This document shows, in pieces, positions 1 to 9,312 of a stretch of 64,000 nt of DNA (the stretch's first letter is position 1; every line of letters starts with the position of its first letter). The notes under the pieces were generated by a model. The model made no database searches and was not told where the DNA came from. It saw only the letters and a list, made by a program, of their open reading frames with translations. Both the position numbers and the translations under genes were made by a program. The stretch lies in contig BCIA01000006.1 of NCBI GenBank assembly GCA_001599815.1, positions 2,296,961 to 2,360,960 on the forward strand, given 5' to 3'. Source of the DNA: Furcasterigmium furcatum. Taxonomy: Eukaryota > Ascomycota > Sordariomycetes > Glomerellales > Plectosphaerellaceae.

Positions 1-509
1 GGGGCACTCCCGCCAGCAAGCGCATTGCCGCCAGCGGCACTCGCTCGACCGGATCCAAGCGCCAGAAGACGCAGAAGGTCTTCGACGACGATGTCGCCAA
101 CGACGACGAAGATGACGACGACGATAACATCGACTTCGATGCCCTCGACACCCCCTCCAAGCTCCGCATCAAACAAGAGGAAACCAAGCCCATCCCCCAG
201 TCCCTCTTCGGCGGCAAGCCTTCCCGCGCCGCTACTTCCGCCGCGGCCGATGCCATCAAGAGCCAGAGCGTCGACCTCACCTCCGACGAGGAGGTCAAGA
301 CCCCTCCCTCCATCTTCGGCGCTGCGCCCTCCGACACCAAGTCGTTCGCCCCTGCTGCGAGCGTTACTGCATCCACCGCCCAGCCCGACATCGCCGATGA
401 CGATAGCGGCCTCTTCTCCAACGAGGACTTCGCGGCGGTCTTCTTCCAGACCAAGACAGCCAACGCCAACGCCAACTTCTTCAGCGATGACATGGATGGA
501 GAGATCTAG
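1..509 (+). CDS. 3' end of an acidic, lysine-bearing nuclear-type protein (partial)
   Basis: This is the C-terminal part of a gene that begins before the window. The reading frame starting at base 3 is open for about 168 codons and stops with TAG at 507-509. The visible tail has a basic patch (GSKRQKTQK) that could be a nuclear localisation signal, followed by a run of aspartate and glutamate. It also has a VDLTSDEE stretch, which looks like a SUMO-interaction motif, and FG-containing SLFGG and SIFGA segments. It ends in an acidic, phenylalanine-rich stretch. Composition suggests an intrinsically disordered tail of a chromatin or DNA-repair protein, but I do not recognise the family. The frame in this stretch has no stop and good fungal codon bias, so coding status is fairly sure. 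Confidence 0.7.
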   Translation, partial: GTPASKRIAASGTRSTGSKRQKTQKVFDDDVANDDEDDDDDNIDFDALDTPSKLRIKQEETKPIPQSLFGGKPSRAATSAAADAIKSQSVDLTSDEEVKTPPSIFGAAPSDTKSFAPAASVTASTAQPDIADDDSGLFSNEDFAAVFFQTKTANANANFFSDDMDGEI

Positions 510-967
510 GTTGGCCGGATGGAGGCTTTGCTCGGGGCGATATGCGTGCCTCTCCTCATCTCACTAGACTCGCGCTTCTTCAAACTCTCCATCGGATCAC
601 ATGGCTCGGGGCGGTAATGACTTTGGCGTACGGTGCTTGTTTGTCACTTTTCACATGATCTTGGCTTGGAAGTGGATCGGTCGGGGGAAACATACAGGCA
701 GATGAACATGGGCATGGGCAGAACCCGTATGCTTTGCTTTCCCCGCAGAATCCGTGTAGCATAATCACATCGACATCACTCTCTTAAATGTGTGTCTTCC
801 GGGTATGCGAGCAGTGAAGCGTCATCGGCCATGTAGAGTCGCATCAAGGCGAACTTGTGACATTTCAGTAAAGACTGTGATCTAGCTGCTTCGTCCTGCT
901 CAAGTATCCTGGTTCCAATTTGTGCCAATCTCCCCCGAATAACAAAAAGGCGAAGCCGCCGGATTCC
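510..967. other. Intergenic region between convergent genes
   Basis: Two genes converge on this stretch, so it should hold both 3' UTRs. I see no coding frame, RNA gene or repeat that I can support. Confidence 0.5.
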
Positions 968-1713
968 TCACCCTCGCATGTTGAGTCCATTAAAAGAGCC
1001 GGGCAAGCCCTGACCTGCGTCCTGCTCTCTGCCCGCCGGGTCTCTCCAACGAAGTGGGAACGTAAACTTCTCGCCAGGTTCGAGCACTGGTCGCCATCCG
1101 ACCCGCAGAGCCATCCGGAGTTCTTGGTCATGCCTCCGCGCAAACTCATCATTCCAATCCTCGATACACTCTTCAGCCTGTTCGTCAGTAGCAAACTTCT
1201 TAACGCACTTCTCGGGAAAGTTCTCTACTGCTTCCCCGGCGCCCCCTGGTCCGCTTTGAGAGGTCAGCACTCGGACAGCACCTCAGGTTTATCCGGCCGT
1301 GAGACACTTACTCCCAGAATTCCTTGACTCCAGGCTTCCTCCCATTGGCGACGGCATAGAATTTCGGCCCCGACAATGCGGGGTGTGTGTTCTCAGTCGT
1401 GGACTTGACGATTATGTCGAAGTCGGTTATGCCCTTCTCTTGAGAGGCATTCACAGCTTTAGCGAAAGTGGCATGGCCATCACAGGAAGGTTTTTGGCTC
1501 CATGCCCGGAGCGCCTGAACTCGACCCCTGGTGGGCAAATGCTGGTCAGCTGTTGACTGTAGTTGTAGTCAAGTTCGGCGTCCAGAAAGAAGCCGGGAGA
1601 GAAACTTACCACGATGAGTAGATGGCGGGCTTAACTAGGTGCTCGCTGTCGACAACATAGTATTCACACCTCTTGTTCGACTTGATTGGTGATCCGCTAA
1701 CGGTGCCTGGCAT
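968..1713 (-). CDS. Protein with two RNase H1-type hybrid-binding (viroplasmin-like) domains
   Basis: Three exons (1713-1610, 1527-1312, 1253-968) join in frame to give 201 residues; introns are 82 and 58 nt with GTAAGT donors. Domain 2 (about residues 90-140) begins FYAVANGRKPGVKEFW and continues with NFPEKCVKKFAT. That is a close match to the N-terminal hybrid-binding domain of eukaryotic RNase H1 (Pfam Cauli_VI/viroplasmin fold), which grips RNA/DNA hybrids or double-stranded RNA. Domain 1 (about residues 17-70) is a more diverged copy with AIYSSWGRVQALRAW. No RNase H catalytic domain follows: after domain 2 there are only about 55 residues, then the stop. The protein therefore looks like a binding module without nuclease. 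The start ATG at 1713 is the first in the exon that carries domain 1. Confidence 0.8.
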
Positions 1714-2264
1714 ACTGGGCTGTTTACGAGATATGTCGTGTCCACAGGGAAGTGAAAGGCGATTTTGGGATTCGGGTTTGCGTTAGGAGCGTTTGTAAAG
1801 CCTCGTTGAAATTCGTGACCATATCTCTCACTCCTGGCACCTCTTCAGATTGGAGTATAGGATGGCAGAGGAAGAGGACGACCAAGAGGACCGGCAGTCA
1901 ATGCAGAGGATGATAAAATTTCAAAAGACATCAGGCCCCTTCGCGGTTATATATGGCTGTGAAAAGAAAATCGCAACGCCGGTCACTCTCCATCTTTCGC
2001 GCAAACCGTACAATTCCCATGTGGTGTGTACCGGAGTCATGATCTTGGTGGTTGGCCTCCCGCATGTACAGCCCCTATACTGCTGCGTGGTAGCAGGACA
2101 GCTTCCTACCAGTAACAAACTCCTCTCGCCGAAACGACCTGCCAGCTCACGGCGAGACAACCATCATGAATGCAATTGGGATGTATTGGCACAGCTCGAT
2201 CAATCAGAATGCTCACAGCAACTTCTGTCAACTCCTGCAAATGTTTGTCTCTACACGACGCCCT
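1714..2264. other. Intergenic region upstream of the hybrid-binding protein gene
   Basis: This 551-bp stretch contains the promoter side of the minus-strand hybrid-binding protein gene and the 3' flank of the MTHFR gene. No coding frame with supporting features is visible. Confidence 0.5.
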
Positions 2265-4274
2265 CTAACCTCTCAGCAGATCCCACAACGCGTTCTCCTC
2301 GACGAAATCGTGGTGAATGATGTTGACAAGCCAATAGTCCGCCTTGACGCTGCCCAAGAATGCCTCCGTCTCGTGGCCCCTGCCGTATGCCCTCGACCAC
2401 TCGCCCCAGATCTTGAACGCCTCCTCGCTCCACGCGCGGAAACTCACTTCTTCGATGATTGTAGGCGTGACGATCTCCTTGCCCGGGAACACGCCCCAAG
2501 TAACAGCATTGGTGCTTGCCGACGAGTCATCTCCCGTCACGCCCCCGCTCGCGTCCGAGGAGACAAAGTCGCCGTTTCCGTTCGAGGCGTAGAAGCAGAC
2601 CAAGTCCTTGACCCCATCAGCCTTCAGGCGACCCAAAAGCTTGTTCCAGTCCGCGGAGGGGAGGAAGAACTCGACGAAGGCCTTCTGGAAGACGAAGCCG
2701 TGCTGGGGACCCCAGCCGTGGGTAGGGTTATTGGAGGGCAGACCGTTGATGGCGGGCTGGGAGGCGACCGTCCACCAGCCCTGAGCATTGAGGTCGAGGA
2801 GTTGCTGCTGAATGATGTTGGACTCGGGCATGAGGCCCTCCTCGCTCCAGGGGATGGCTGTCAACTCGCCCTTCATGTGCTTGATGAAGATGGTGCTGAT
2901 ATCCTCGACCGACTTTGGGTAACCCCAGAGCGAGACGGCCTGGTTCACAGACATGTGAAGACTGACGCCGTATCCGTCAATTTCGCCATAGGCCGGCGAG
3001 CGGGCGTCGCCCCATCGACCGTTGGGGAAGTCGTCCCAGGTTGCCTCGCGGCCAAGCACGCCTTCACCTTCCGAGATGGCAAGGGTGTTGGCTCGTGTGT
3101 TGATGGGCTCCGCGGGCAGGCCGGCTCCTTCAGCGTTGGTTTCGTACTCGGGGTTTGAGGGGCGTGAGACGATGACCCGGTTTCTCGGATCAGAGCCGAT
3201 AGATGACAGGCGTCGCGATGACCGATGAGGCTGAGAGCCTGAAGGAACGCCGTTCACCTGGATAGCAGGCGCGGCGAGCGCAGCGACATCGTCGATAACA
3301 GCTTCCTCGTCGTCTCCGCCTTTGTCGGGAATGAGCCCTGTTCGCTCGAGGATGAACGACACCGCCTTCTCGAGATTGAGGGTGTAAAAGTGGAAGCCTT
3401 TGGGGCCCGAAGAACGGTTCTTGACGTTGCGGATCTTCTCGACCAGTTCACTTAGAATGTCGACTCCCACCCTCTTGACCTTCTCGTCATCTCCCTTGAC
3501 AGCATCCAGGCGGGACATGAGGTCATCAGGGATTTTGGCATGGCTCAGCTTTGTCGTTCTCTTGATCATCTGGTAGCTCTGGATAGGCATGAGACCGGGG
3601 ATGATGGGTATCGTCTTGAAAGCGCCGCTAGGATGTTCCCGCAGAACCTTCTCAAAGTTGTCGTAGGCATCGATATCGAAGAAAAGCTGGGTCATGATGA
3701 AGTCGGCACCAGCCTGAGTCTTGTCCACCAAGTATGGCAGGTCATGCTCCAAGCTCTGGCCAAGAGGGTGGCTCTCGTCGGCGTGACCCTCTGGGTAAGC
3801 GGCAATACCGATGCAGAAGTAGTCTCCGTGATGCTTCCTGATGTACTTGACCAGGTCGACGGCCCAGACAAAGTCGTCCTCGGAGTCAGATTCGGAGTCT
3901 TCCGCGTTGCGATATTCGGCCTTCCGGGGAGGGTCGCCTCTCAAGGCCAGGATGTTGCGAATGCCAAGGGCTTTGGCATCGTCCAGGGCCTTATCGATGA
4001 GAACACGGCTCATGTTGGTACAGGTAAGATGGAGGCAGGTGGTGAGGCCTAATTCCCTCTGGCAGATCTCGGCAAGCTCGAGAGACTTGAGTGCCGTCGA
4101 TCCGCCCGCTCCCCATGTCACGTTGACGAAAAGAGGCCGCAGTGCCCGTTCCATCCTGTCCAGACGGTCCCGAAGGTTCGAGAAGCCCATGGCCGTCTTG
4201 GGCGGGAAGAACTCGAGGGAAAAGTAGTTGGCGCCGGCCGGCAAGGCGGCAATCTTGTCCGTAATCTTGTCCAT
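2265..4274 (-). CDS. met12: Methylenetetrahydrofolate reductase, MET12 type
   Basis: A single uninterrupted exon encodes 669 residues, the usual size of eukaryotic MTHFR. The enzyme reduces 5,10-methylene-THF to 5-methyl-THF, the methyl donor for methionine synthesis, using FAD. The N-terminal half is the TIM-barrel catalytic domain: SLEFFPPKT near residue 19 carries the catalytic glutamate (E21), and HLTCTN and LALRGDPP follow. A short acidic insert (SESDSEDD) interrupts the barrel. The C-terminal regulatory half contains LGREATWDDFPNGRWGD and GEIDGYG. The protein resembles yeast Met12 more than Met13, judged from those blocks. The frame runs upstream to 4490, but ATG 4274, beginning MDKITDKIAALP, gives the conserved N-terminus. 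The gene is divergent from leucyl-tRNA synthetase. Confidence 0.95.
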   Translation of the reverse strand: MDKITDKIAALPAGANYFSLEFFPPKTAMGFSNLRDRLDRMERALRPLFVNVTWGAGGSTALKSLELAEICQRELGLTTCLHLTCTNMSRVLIDKALDDAKALGIRNILALRGDPPRKAEYRNAEDSESDSEDDFVWAVDLVKYIRKHHGDYFCIGIAAYPEGHADESHPLGQSLEHDLPYLVDKTQAGADFIMTQLFFDIDAYDNFEKVLREHPSGAFKTIPIIPGLMPIQSYQMIKRTTKLSHAKIPDDLMSRLDAVKGDDEKVKRVGVDILSELVEKIRNVKNRSSGPKGFHFYTLNLEKAVSFILERTGLIPDKGGDDEEAVIDDVAALAAPAIQVNGVPSGSQPHRSSRRLSSIGSDPRNRVIVSRPSNPEYETNAEGAGLPAEPINTRANTLAISEGEGVLGREATWDDFPNGRWGDARSPAYGEIDGYGVSLHMSVNQAVSLWGYPKSVEDISTIFIKHMKGELTAIPWSEEGLMPESNIIQQQLLDLNAQGWWTVASQPAINGLPSNNPTHGWGPQHGFVFQKAFVEFFLPSADWNKLLGRLKADGVKDLVCFYASNGNGDFVSSDASGGVTGDDSSASTNAVTWGVFPGKEIVTPTIIEEVSFRAWSEEAFKIWGEWSRAYGRGHETEAFLGSVKADYWLVNIIHHDFVEENALWDLLRG

Positions 4275-5145
4275 GATGATGGGAAGGTATGTGAGATGTG
4301 AAATCCAGTCCAGATGAGCAACGAGCGGCAGTTGATATTGTCCTCCGCCGGTGATAGCGGGGTCGAACGAGGGGCTCAGAGGGTGTATTTCGTCAATGTC
4401 GAAGGTGCGGAGGCCGTAAAGGGGTGTGTTTCTGAAACGGGGATGAGATTTCACCCTCAAACCAGTTTCCCGTGGAAAGGAAGGGCGCAATCGCTTTCAC
4501 GATGATGAGAGTGCGAGGATGATTCAGTCTTCGACGAGAGGCAACGCGGGGCAGAATTCGGAGGGGCCCAGTGCCACCCAGTGCCGGAGGGACGGTCACG
4601 CCCTCCGATAGCGGGGGATCTCTGTATCCGGTCGGCTGGACCTCGATAAGTGAGAATTGGACTCGTCAGTCCAATTGTCCTGATCATCTCGTGAATTCCT
4701 ACTCTGGAGATGATGAGCCATCCTTCGTGCGTAGACACACTTCCCCGAGGATTCACGTCTGACGGGCTGGGATGGCCCGGATCCCTTGCTGCCAGAATCT
4801 TCCGCCCTGCAGATGGCCTGATCCATGCCTGTATCGAGGCTACCACACACCCAAAATGGGTGGCATCCACTGTGCAGGATGACGTCGTTCCGCTTGGAGC
4901 TCACTGGAATGACTTAAGCTTCCCCCGGTTAGCATGGGCAGATAGGGGTCCACCCACCCCGTCGTTGCCGGCTGAGCTGCCGCCGGATCGGCGGGCGGCT
5001 TCTTGGGAAATTTTAGGGGATGCGCGACCAGAGCTTCCGCGTCGGACAACCGTCATAAATCCGCAACAACCCATCCATGGACGAGCATTGATCGCGTGAC
5101 CAGCACAAACACCACCACCGATGCTTGAGACATGATACCGCCTCC
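4275..5145. promoter_or_regulatory. Shared upstream region of MTHFR and mitochondrial LeuRS
   Basis: This 871-bp region separates two divergent start codons and must contain both promoters. It includes a perfect inverted repeat with an ATTGG/CCAAT element in each arm (4655-4663 and 4668-4676). Close to the LeuRS start it contains several upstream AUGs. No other coding feature is supported. Confidence 0.6.
4655..4676. promoter_or_regulatory. Inverted pair of CCAAT boxes
   Basis: The sequence AATTGGACT is followed after 4 nt by its exact reverse complement AGTCCAATT. Each 9-nt arm contains a CCAAT motif, the core bound by the fungal CCAAT-binding (HAP) complex. It sits about 380 bp upstream of the MTHFR start and 470 bp upstream of the LeuRS start. 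Function is inferred from sequence only. Confidence 0.4.
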
Positions 5146-5170
5146 ATGCTACTCTGCGGACGACGCCTAG
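5077..5170 (+). promoter_or_regulatory. Cluster of three upstream AUG reading frames before LeuRS
   Basis: Three short frames precede or overlap the LeuRS start at 5146. They are a 4-codon frame at 5077-5091, a 4-codon frame at 5121-5135 and a 12-codon frame at 5132-5170. The second ends in ATGA, overlapping the start of the third. The third overlaps the main ATG out of frame and has a purine at -3, while the main ATG has T at -3. If the transcript starts upstream of these, they should limit LeuRS translation; the transcription start is unknown. Confidence 0.4.
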
Positions 5171-8031
5171 GCCAGCACTGGCCGACGAAGGCCATCTCGA
5201 CGCTCCGAACAACCTCTTCCTCGACAAGCTTCTCGAATCCCGCCAGAGCCACGCGACAACGCGCGTGCCCGCGCGCTTCCCTTCTGCAATGCCGGACCTA
5301 CGCCGACCACAAGCTCGATCTCCTTGCCATTGATCAGAAGTGGCGGCGACAATGGGACTCCTCCAAAGCTCCAACGGTGGCAGGCGACAAGAAGGAGGGT
5401 AAATACGTGCTGCCCATGTTCCCATATCCATCGGGCACCCTGCATCTGGGCCACCTCCGCGTCTACACGATCGCCGATGTCATCGCGCGCTTCCATTCTT
5501 TACAGGGATATAATGTTATGCTTCCCATGGGCTGGGATGCCTTCGGTCTTCCGGCGGAGAATGCGGCCATCGAACGCGGCATCAACCCTGCGACGTGGAC
5601 CAAGAGCAACATCAAGAAGATGAAGGAGCAGCTGGATATGATGAACGGCTGCTGGGATTGGAACAAGGAGCTCACAACATGCGACCCCGAATTCTACGCC
5701 CACACCCAGAAGCTCTTCTTGATGCTTCACGAGCGCGGGTTGGCATACCAAGCCGAATCAGAAGTCAACTGGGACCCGGTCGACCTCACTGTCCTGGCAA
5801 ATGAGCAGGTCGACGCCAATGGATTTTCGTGGAGGTCTGGCGCGGAAGTGGAAAAGCGCAAGCTGAAGCAGTGGTTCTTCCGCATCTCCGAATTCCAGGA
5901 TGCCCTACTGAAGGACCTGGACGTGCTGGCAAAGGACGATGCTTGGCCGGAGAGAGTCCTCGCGATGCAGAAGAACTGGATGGGGAAATCCCATGGCGCC
6001 GCCATCAAGTTCCCCGTCATGGCCATGGGCCAGGACACACATGCCGCAATCGAGGTGTACACCACACGTCCTGACACACTGTTCGGCGTGCAATATCTGG
6101 CTCTGGCCGCCTCTCACCCCATCGTTGCCAAGCTGGCCGAGCAGGATGCAGAACTCCAGGCTTTCCTAGACGTCATCCCCGGTCTGCCCGCCGACTCCAA
6201 GGTCGGATATCTCCTCCCTCAGTTGCGGGCTATCAACCCGCTTGCTTTCCATGACGAGACGCCCGATGCTACCAAGACCTCCGTTCCCATCTATGTCGCG
6301 CCTTATGTCCTCGGAGACTACGGCGAAGGGGCCGTTATGGGCGTCCCTGGTCACGATCTTCGAGACAATGCGTTTTGGAGGGAGCATCACTACGACGAGC
6401 CCGTCAGATTCGTCCTCGCGGCTTCCGAGGACGAATCGACCACTGCCATGGCGAACGACCCCTTCGTGGAACACGGCATCATGACCGAGCACAGCGGCCC
6501 CTTCAAGGGCAAGTATTCCGTCGAGGCAGGGAAGGTGCTTGTTTCCATGCTCGAGGCTGCCGGGCTGGCCCAACCGGTCGAGAAGTGGAAGCTCCGAGAC
6601 TGGCTGATCAGCCGCCAGAGATACTGGGGCACTCCCATTCCCATCGTGCACTGCGGCTCTTGCGGACCAGTGCCGGTCCCGGAGGACCAGCTCCCGGTCA
6701 AGCTGCCAGATGTTGGTGACCACTGGACCAACGGACAGCCGGGGAACCCCCTGGAAAAGACGCCAGATTGGGTCAATACCAGTTGCCCCAAGTGCGGCGG
6801 CGCAGCCAAGAGGGACACCGACACGATGGATACCTTTGTCGACTCAAGTTGGTACTACGCCCGCTTCGCGGACCCCCATAACGCGAAGCAGCCTTTCTCT
6901 CTCGAGGCGACCAAGTCGCTACCAGTCGATTTATACATCGGAGGTATCGAGCATGCGATCTTGCATCTGCTTTACGCCCGGTTTATCTACAAATTCATGG
7001 CGACCACGGACTTGTTCCCCAAGACCTCGGGTAACGATGCCACCGTGCACGAGCCGTTCAAAAGGCTCATCACGCAGGGGATGGTCCACGGCAAGACGTA
7101 TAGCGATCCCCGCACCGGCAAGTTCTTGAAGCCTGACGAGGTGGACCTCAGCAACCCGGCTCAGCCGAAGGTCGTATCGACCGGCGAGACGGCAAACATC
7201 AGCTTTGAGAAAATGTCCAAGTCCAAACACAATGGCGTGGACCCGACGGACTTCATCTCCAAGTACGGCGCAGACGCGACCCGGGCACACATGCTCTTCC
7301 AGGCCCCAGTCAGCGATGTTCTGAACTGGGATGGGGACAAGATCACAGGCGTCACGCGCTGGCTGAATCGCTTGTACGAGCATGTAAGGGCGGTGGCCTC
7401 TATGTCCCAGACTGCTGAGACCTCCTTGCCCGAGTATCTGGAACAGGAGTCGAAGCGCCTGGACTCCATGACGGAGGCGGAACTTGCCAGCTGGGACGCA
7501 AGCGCAACCGTCTGGAGATCCGTGCAGGGTGCCATCGAGTCGACCGCGCTGTCATACCAGAAGGTCTACCCTATCAACACCATTGTATCAGATCTCATGA
7601 TCCTCACCAATACTCTCCTTGAGAACGAGAAGGCCGCGCCTCTTGTCCAGCGGGAGGCGGTCTCAGCAACGCTGAGGATGCTGGCACCCATTACCCCTGC
7701 GTTTTCCGAGGAATGTTGGGGCATCCTCAATCCTGGCGCTGGCTCGATCTTCGAGAACGGCCGGTACCCTGTGGCGGACAGCACTGCTCCCCTGCTGCAG
7801 CCGAGGAAGCAGCCCGTCGCGATCCAGATCAACGGCAAGCTCCGTGGTGTCGTCGACATTCCCAAGCCGCCTTTCGCTCTCCAGGGTGATGCCTTGCGGG
7901 ATTGGATGGTGGCTGAGGTCCTCAGGACAGAAGACGGCAAGACGAAGTTCAGCAGCGGGCAAACCGACATCCGAACGGCGAGGAGAGTCATCCTCGCCCG
8001 AGGCGGGAAGACGATGAGCTTTGTCATGTAG
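5146..8031 (+). CDS. leu-5: Mitochondrial leucyl-tRNA synthetase
   Basis: A single exon of 961 residues charges mitochondrial tRNA-Leu with leucine. It is a class I synthetase of the bacterial/mitochondrial LeuRS type. The ATP-binding HIGH motif is HLGH at residues 100-103 (within SGTLHLGHLRVYT), and the second signature is KMSKS at residues 689-693. GWDAFGLPAENAA and the editing (CP1) domain lie between them, with paired CxxC motifs (CGSC, CPKC) in an insert. The first 60 residues are rich in Arg, Ser and Thr with almost no acidic residues, as in a mitochondrial presequence. The frame extends back to 5125 without an ATG; 5146 is the first in-frame ATG. The symbol is the Neurospora name for this enzyme. 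The fungal ortholog (yeast NAM2) also helps group I intron splicing, which cannot be judged here. Confidence 0.95.
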   Translation: MLLCGRRLGQHWPTKAISTLRTTSSSTSFSNPARATRQRACPRASLLQCRTYADHKLDLLAIDQKWRRQWDSSKAPTVAGDKKEGKYVLPMFPYPSGTLHLGHLRVYTIADVIARFHSLQGYNVMLPMGWDAFGLPAENAAIERGINPATWTKSNIKKMKEQLDMMNGCWDWNKELTTCDPEFYAHTQKLFLMLHERGLAYQAESEVNWDPVDLTVLANEQVDANGFSWRSGAEVEKRKLKQWFFRISEFQDALLKDLDVLAKDDAWPERVLAMQKNWMGKSHGAAIKFPVMAMGQDTHAAIEVYTTRPDTLFGVQYLALAASHPIVAKLAEQDAELQAFLDVIPGLPADSKVGYLLPQLRAINPLAFHDETPDATKTSVPIYVAPYVLGDYGEGAVMGVPGHDLRDNAFWREHHYDEPVRFVLAASEDESTTAMANDPFVEHGIMTEHSGPFKGKYSVEAGKVLVSMLEAAGLAQPVEKWKLRDWLISRQRYWGTPIPIVHCGSCGPVPVPEDQLPVKLPDVGDHWTNGQPGNPLEKTPDWVNTSCPKCGGAAKRDTDTMDTFVDSSWYYARFADPHNAKQPFSLEATKSLPVDLYIGGIEHAILHLLYARFIYKFMATTDLFPKTSGNDATVHEPFKRLITQGMVHGKTYSDPRTGKFLKPDEVDLSNPAQPKVVSTGETANISFEKMSKSKHNGVDPTDFISKYGADATRAHMLFQAPVSDVLNWDGDKITGVTRWLNRLYEHVRAVASMSQTAETSLPEYLEQESKRLDSMTEAELASWDASATVWRSVQGAIESTALSYQKVYPINTIVSDLMILTNTLLENEKAAPLVQREAVSATLRMLAPITPAFSEECWGILNPGAGSIFENGRYPVADSTAPLLQPRKQPVAIQINGKLRGVVDIPKPPFALQGDALRDWMVAEVLRTEDGKTKFSSGQTDIRTARRVILARGGKTMSFVM

Positions 8032-8220
8032 TCTGTAACATTAATGTACAATAGCGAGGCGGCGGTGAGTGATGGTAAACAAAATCTCGAATAGATCGCG
8101 GCGCAGTGCCGCTTGCATATGTTCCGGTGTCCTGCATCTATCTTCTACACGCTGGTATCTATATCCTCAATATCGTCCCTGAACATCATAAAGCGTCATC
8201 ATGTCTTCCGTCTAAAATAT

Positions 8221-9312
8221 TCACAGGATCTTGTTTACGCTCAGCTCCGCCGCGTCGTCCGTCAGCTGGAGGAAATCGCCCGACTCGAGCTTCCGCTTCC
8301 ACTTCCTGCCTGCGTGGCGGGCGAGTATCACCGTCATCCGCAGGGGAATCTTATCGCTCGACTCGTGCTCCGCCGCGGTCTCGGCAATGGGCGTGAAAAT
8401 CCAACGCCCAAAGGCCCAGTTGAGGATGAACCTCGTCTGATCATGGGGCGGCGTTGGGTTCGCATCGTCCTGGTCGGAGTCGCGCACGGTGCCGGATATG
8501 GTCAGCACAGCCTTGATGCGGTAGACCTCGTCCTTCGTCGCGGCCTTGAGGAAGGCAAGCAATTTATCTGCCCTGACGGCTGCATCCTTCGCTGGACTCT
8601 TGGCCTCCACGGAAAGGACCTCGACTTCGGACTGGTGGCCGTGCTCGTGGGCATGATCGTGGCCGGACTGGGCCTGCTCCTCCGTCAGGTTCCGTGCCAA
8701 ACCACCGTCGACGCCGAAGACGAGGTCAACGCCAACACTGCCCTTTGTGCTCTTGACATAGGGAGTTTCGAGTTCGAGGTCGCCGATGCGGTCGACGACC
8801 TCTTCGTAGCGGTCCTCGTCGCAGAGCTCCCACTTGTTGAGGATGATGAGGTCTGTGTATCGCGCCTGGACCTTGGCGGTGTAGCTGGTGTCCTCGTAGC
8901 CCTTCCAGTTCTCGACGTCGATGACGCTGACGACGCCGTCAAGGTTGTAGCGGCCGCCGGTCTCGCGAGCGAGGCGGTTAATCTCGAGGGCGAGAGTGGC
9001 CGGGAAGGCGGAGCCGGAAGTCTCGATTACAATGCGGTCAGGGCTGACTTGGTCGCAAAGTTGGGCAAGGGCTTCGGAGAGCTGGCCGACGAGGTTGCAG
9101 CAGATGCAGCCGTTGAGCATCTCCTGGACGCCGGAGATGGCGGCGCTAGAGGCGAGCTGGGAGTCGACGGCCAAGTCGCCAAACTCATTCTTCAAGAGGG
9201 CGAGTTTGTAGTCGGGGTTCTGGGCCTTGAGCTGCGGGAGGAGGCTGAGGATGAGGGTCGTCTTGCCAGAGCCCAGGAACCCGGTGATTATTGTGATGGG
9301 GATCGGAGACAT
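8221..9312 (-). CDS. CobW/COG0523 family GTPase, Zng1-like metallochaperone
   Basis: A single exon of 363 residues. Members of this G3E GTPase family deliver metal ions to client enzymes; the eukaryotic branch (Zng1/CBWD) hands zinc to methionine aminopeptidase. The Walker A motif GFLGSGKTT lies at residues 11-19. The metal-binding CxCC motif (GCICCN) places cysteines at 69, 71 and 72. The ETSGSAFP block follows, and the guanine-specificity motif reads NKWE instead of NKxD. A histidine-rich segment (GHDHAHEHGH) in the middle could bind zinc. The C-terminal CobW_C domain contains the RFILNWAFGRW stretch. The gene converges on LeuRS with 189 bp between stop codons. Confidence 0.9.
   Translation of the reverse strand: MSPIPITIITGFLGSGKTTLILSLLPQLKAQNPDYKLALLKNEFGDLAVDSQLASSAAISGVQEMLNGCICCNLVGQLSEALAQLCDQVSPDRIVIETSGSAFPATLALEINRLARETGGRYNLDGVVSVIDVENWKGYEDTSYTAKVQARYTDLIILNKWELCDEDRYEEVVDRIGDLELETPYVKSTKGSVGVDLVFGVDGGLARNLTEEQAQSGHDHAHEHGHQSEVEVLSVEAKSPAKDAAVRADKLLAFLKAATKDEVYRIKAVLTISGTVRDSDQDDANPTPPHDQTRFILNWAFGRWIFTPIAETAAEHESSDKIPLRMTVILARHAGRKWKRKLESGDFLQLTDDAAELSVNKIL

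Noticed and set aside
2166..3158. 330-codon plus-strand open frame
   Set aside because: It is antisense to MTHFR; the MTHFR frame is unambiguous.
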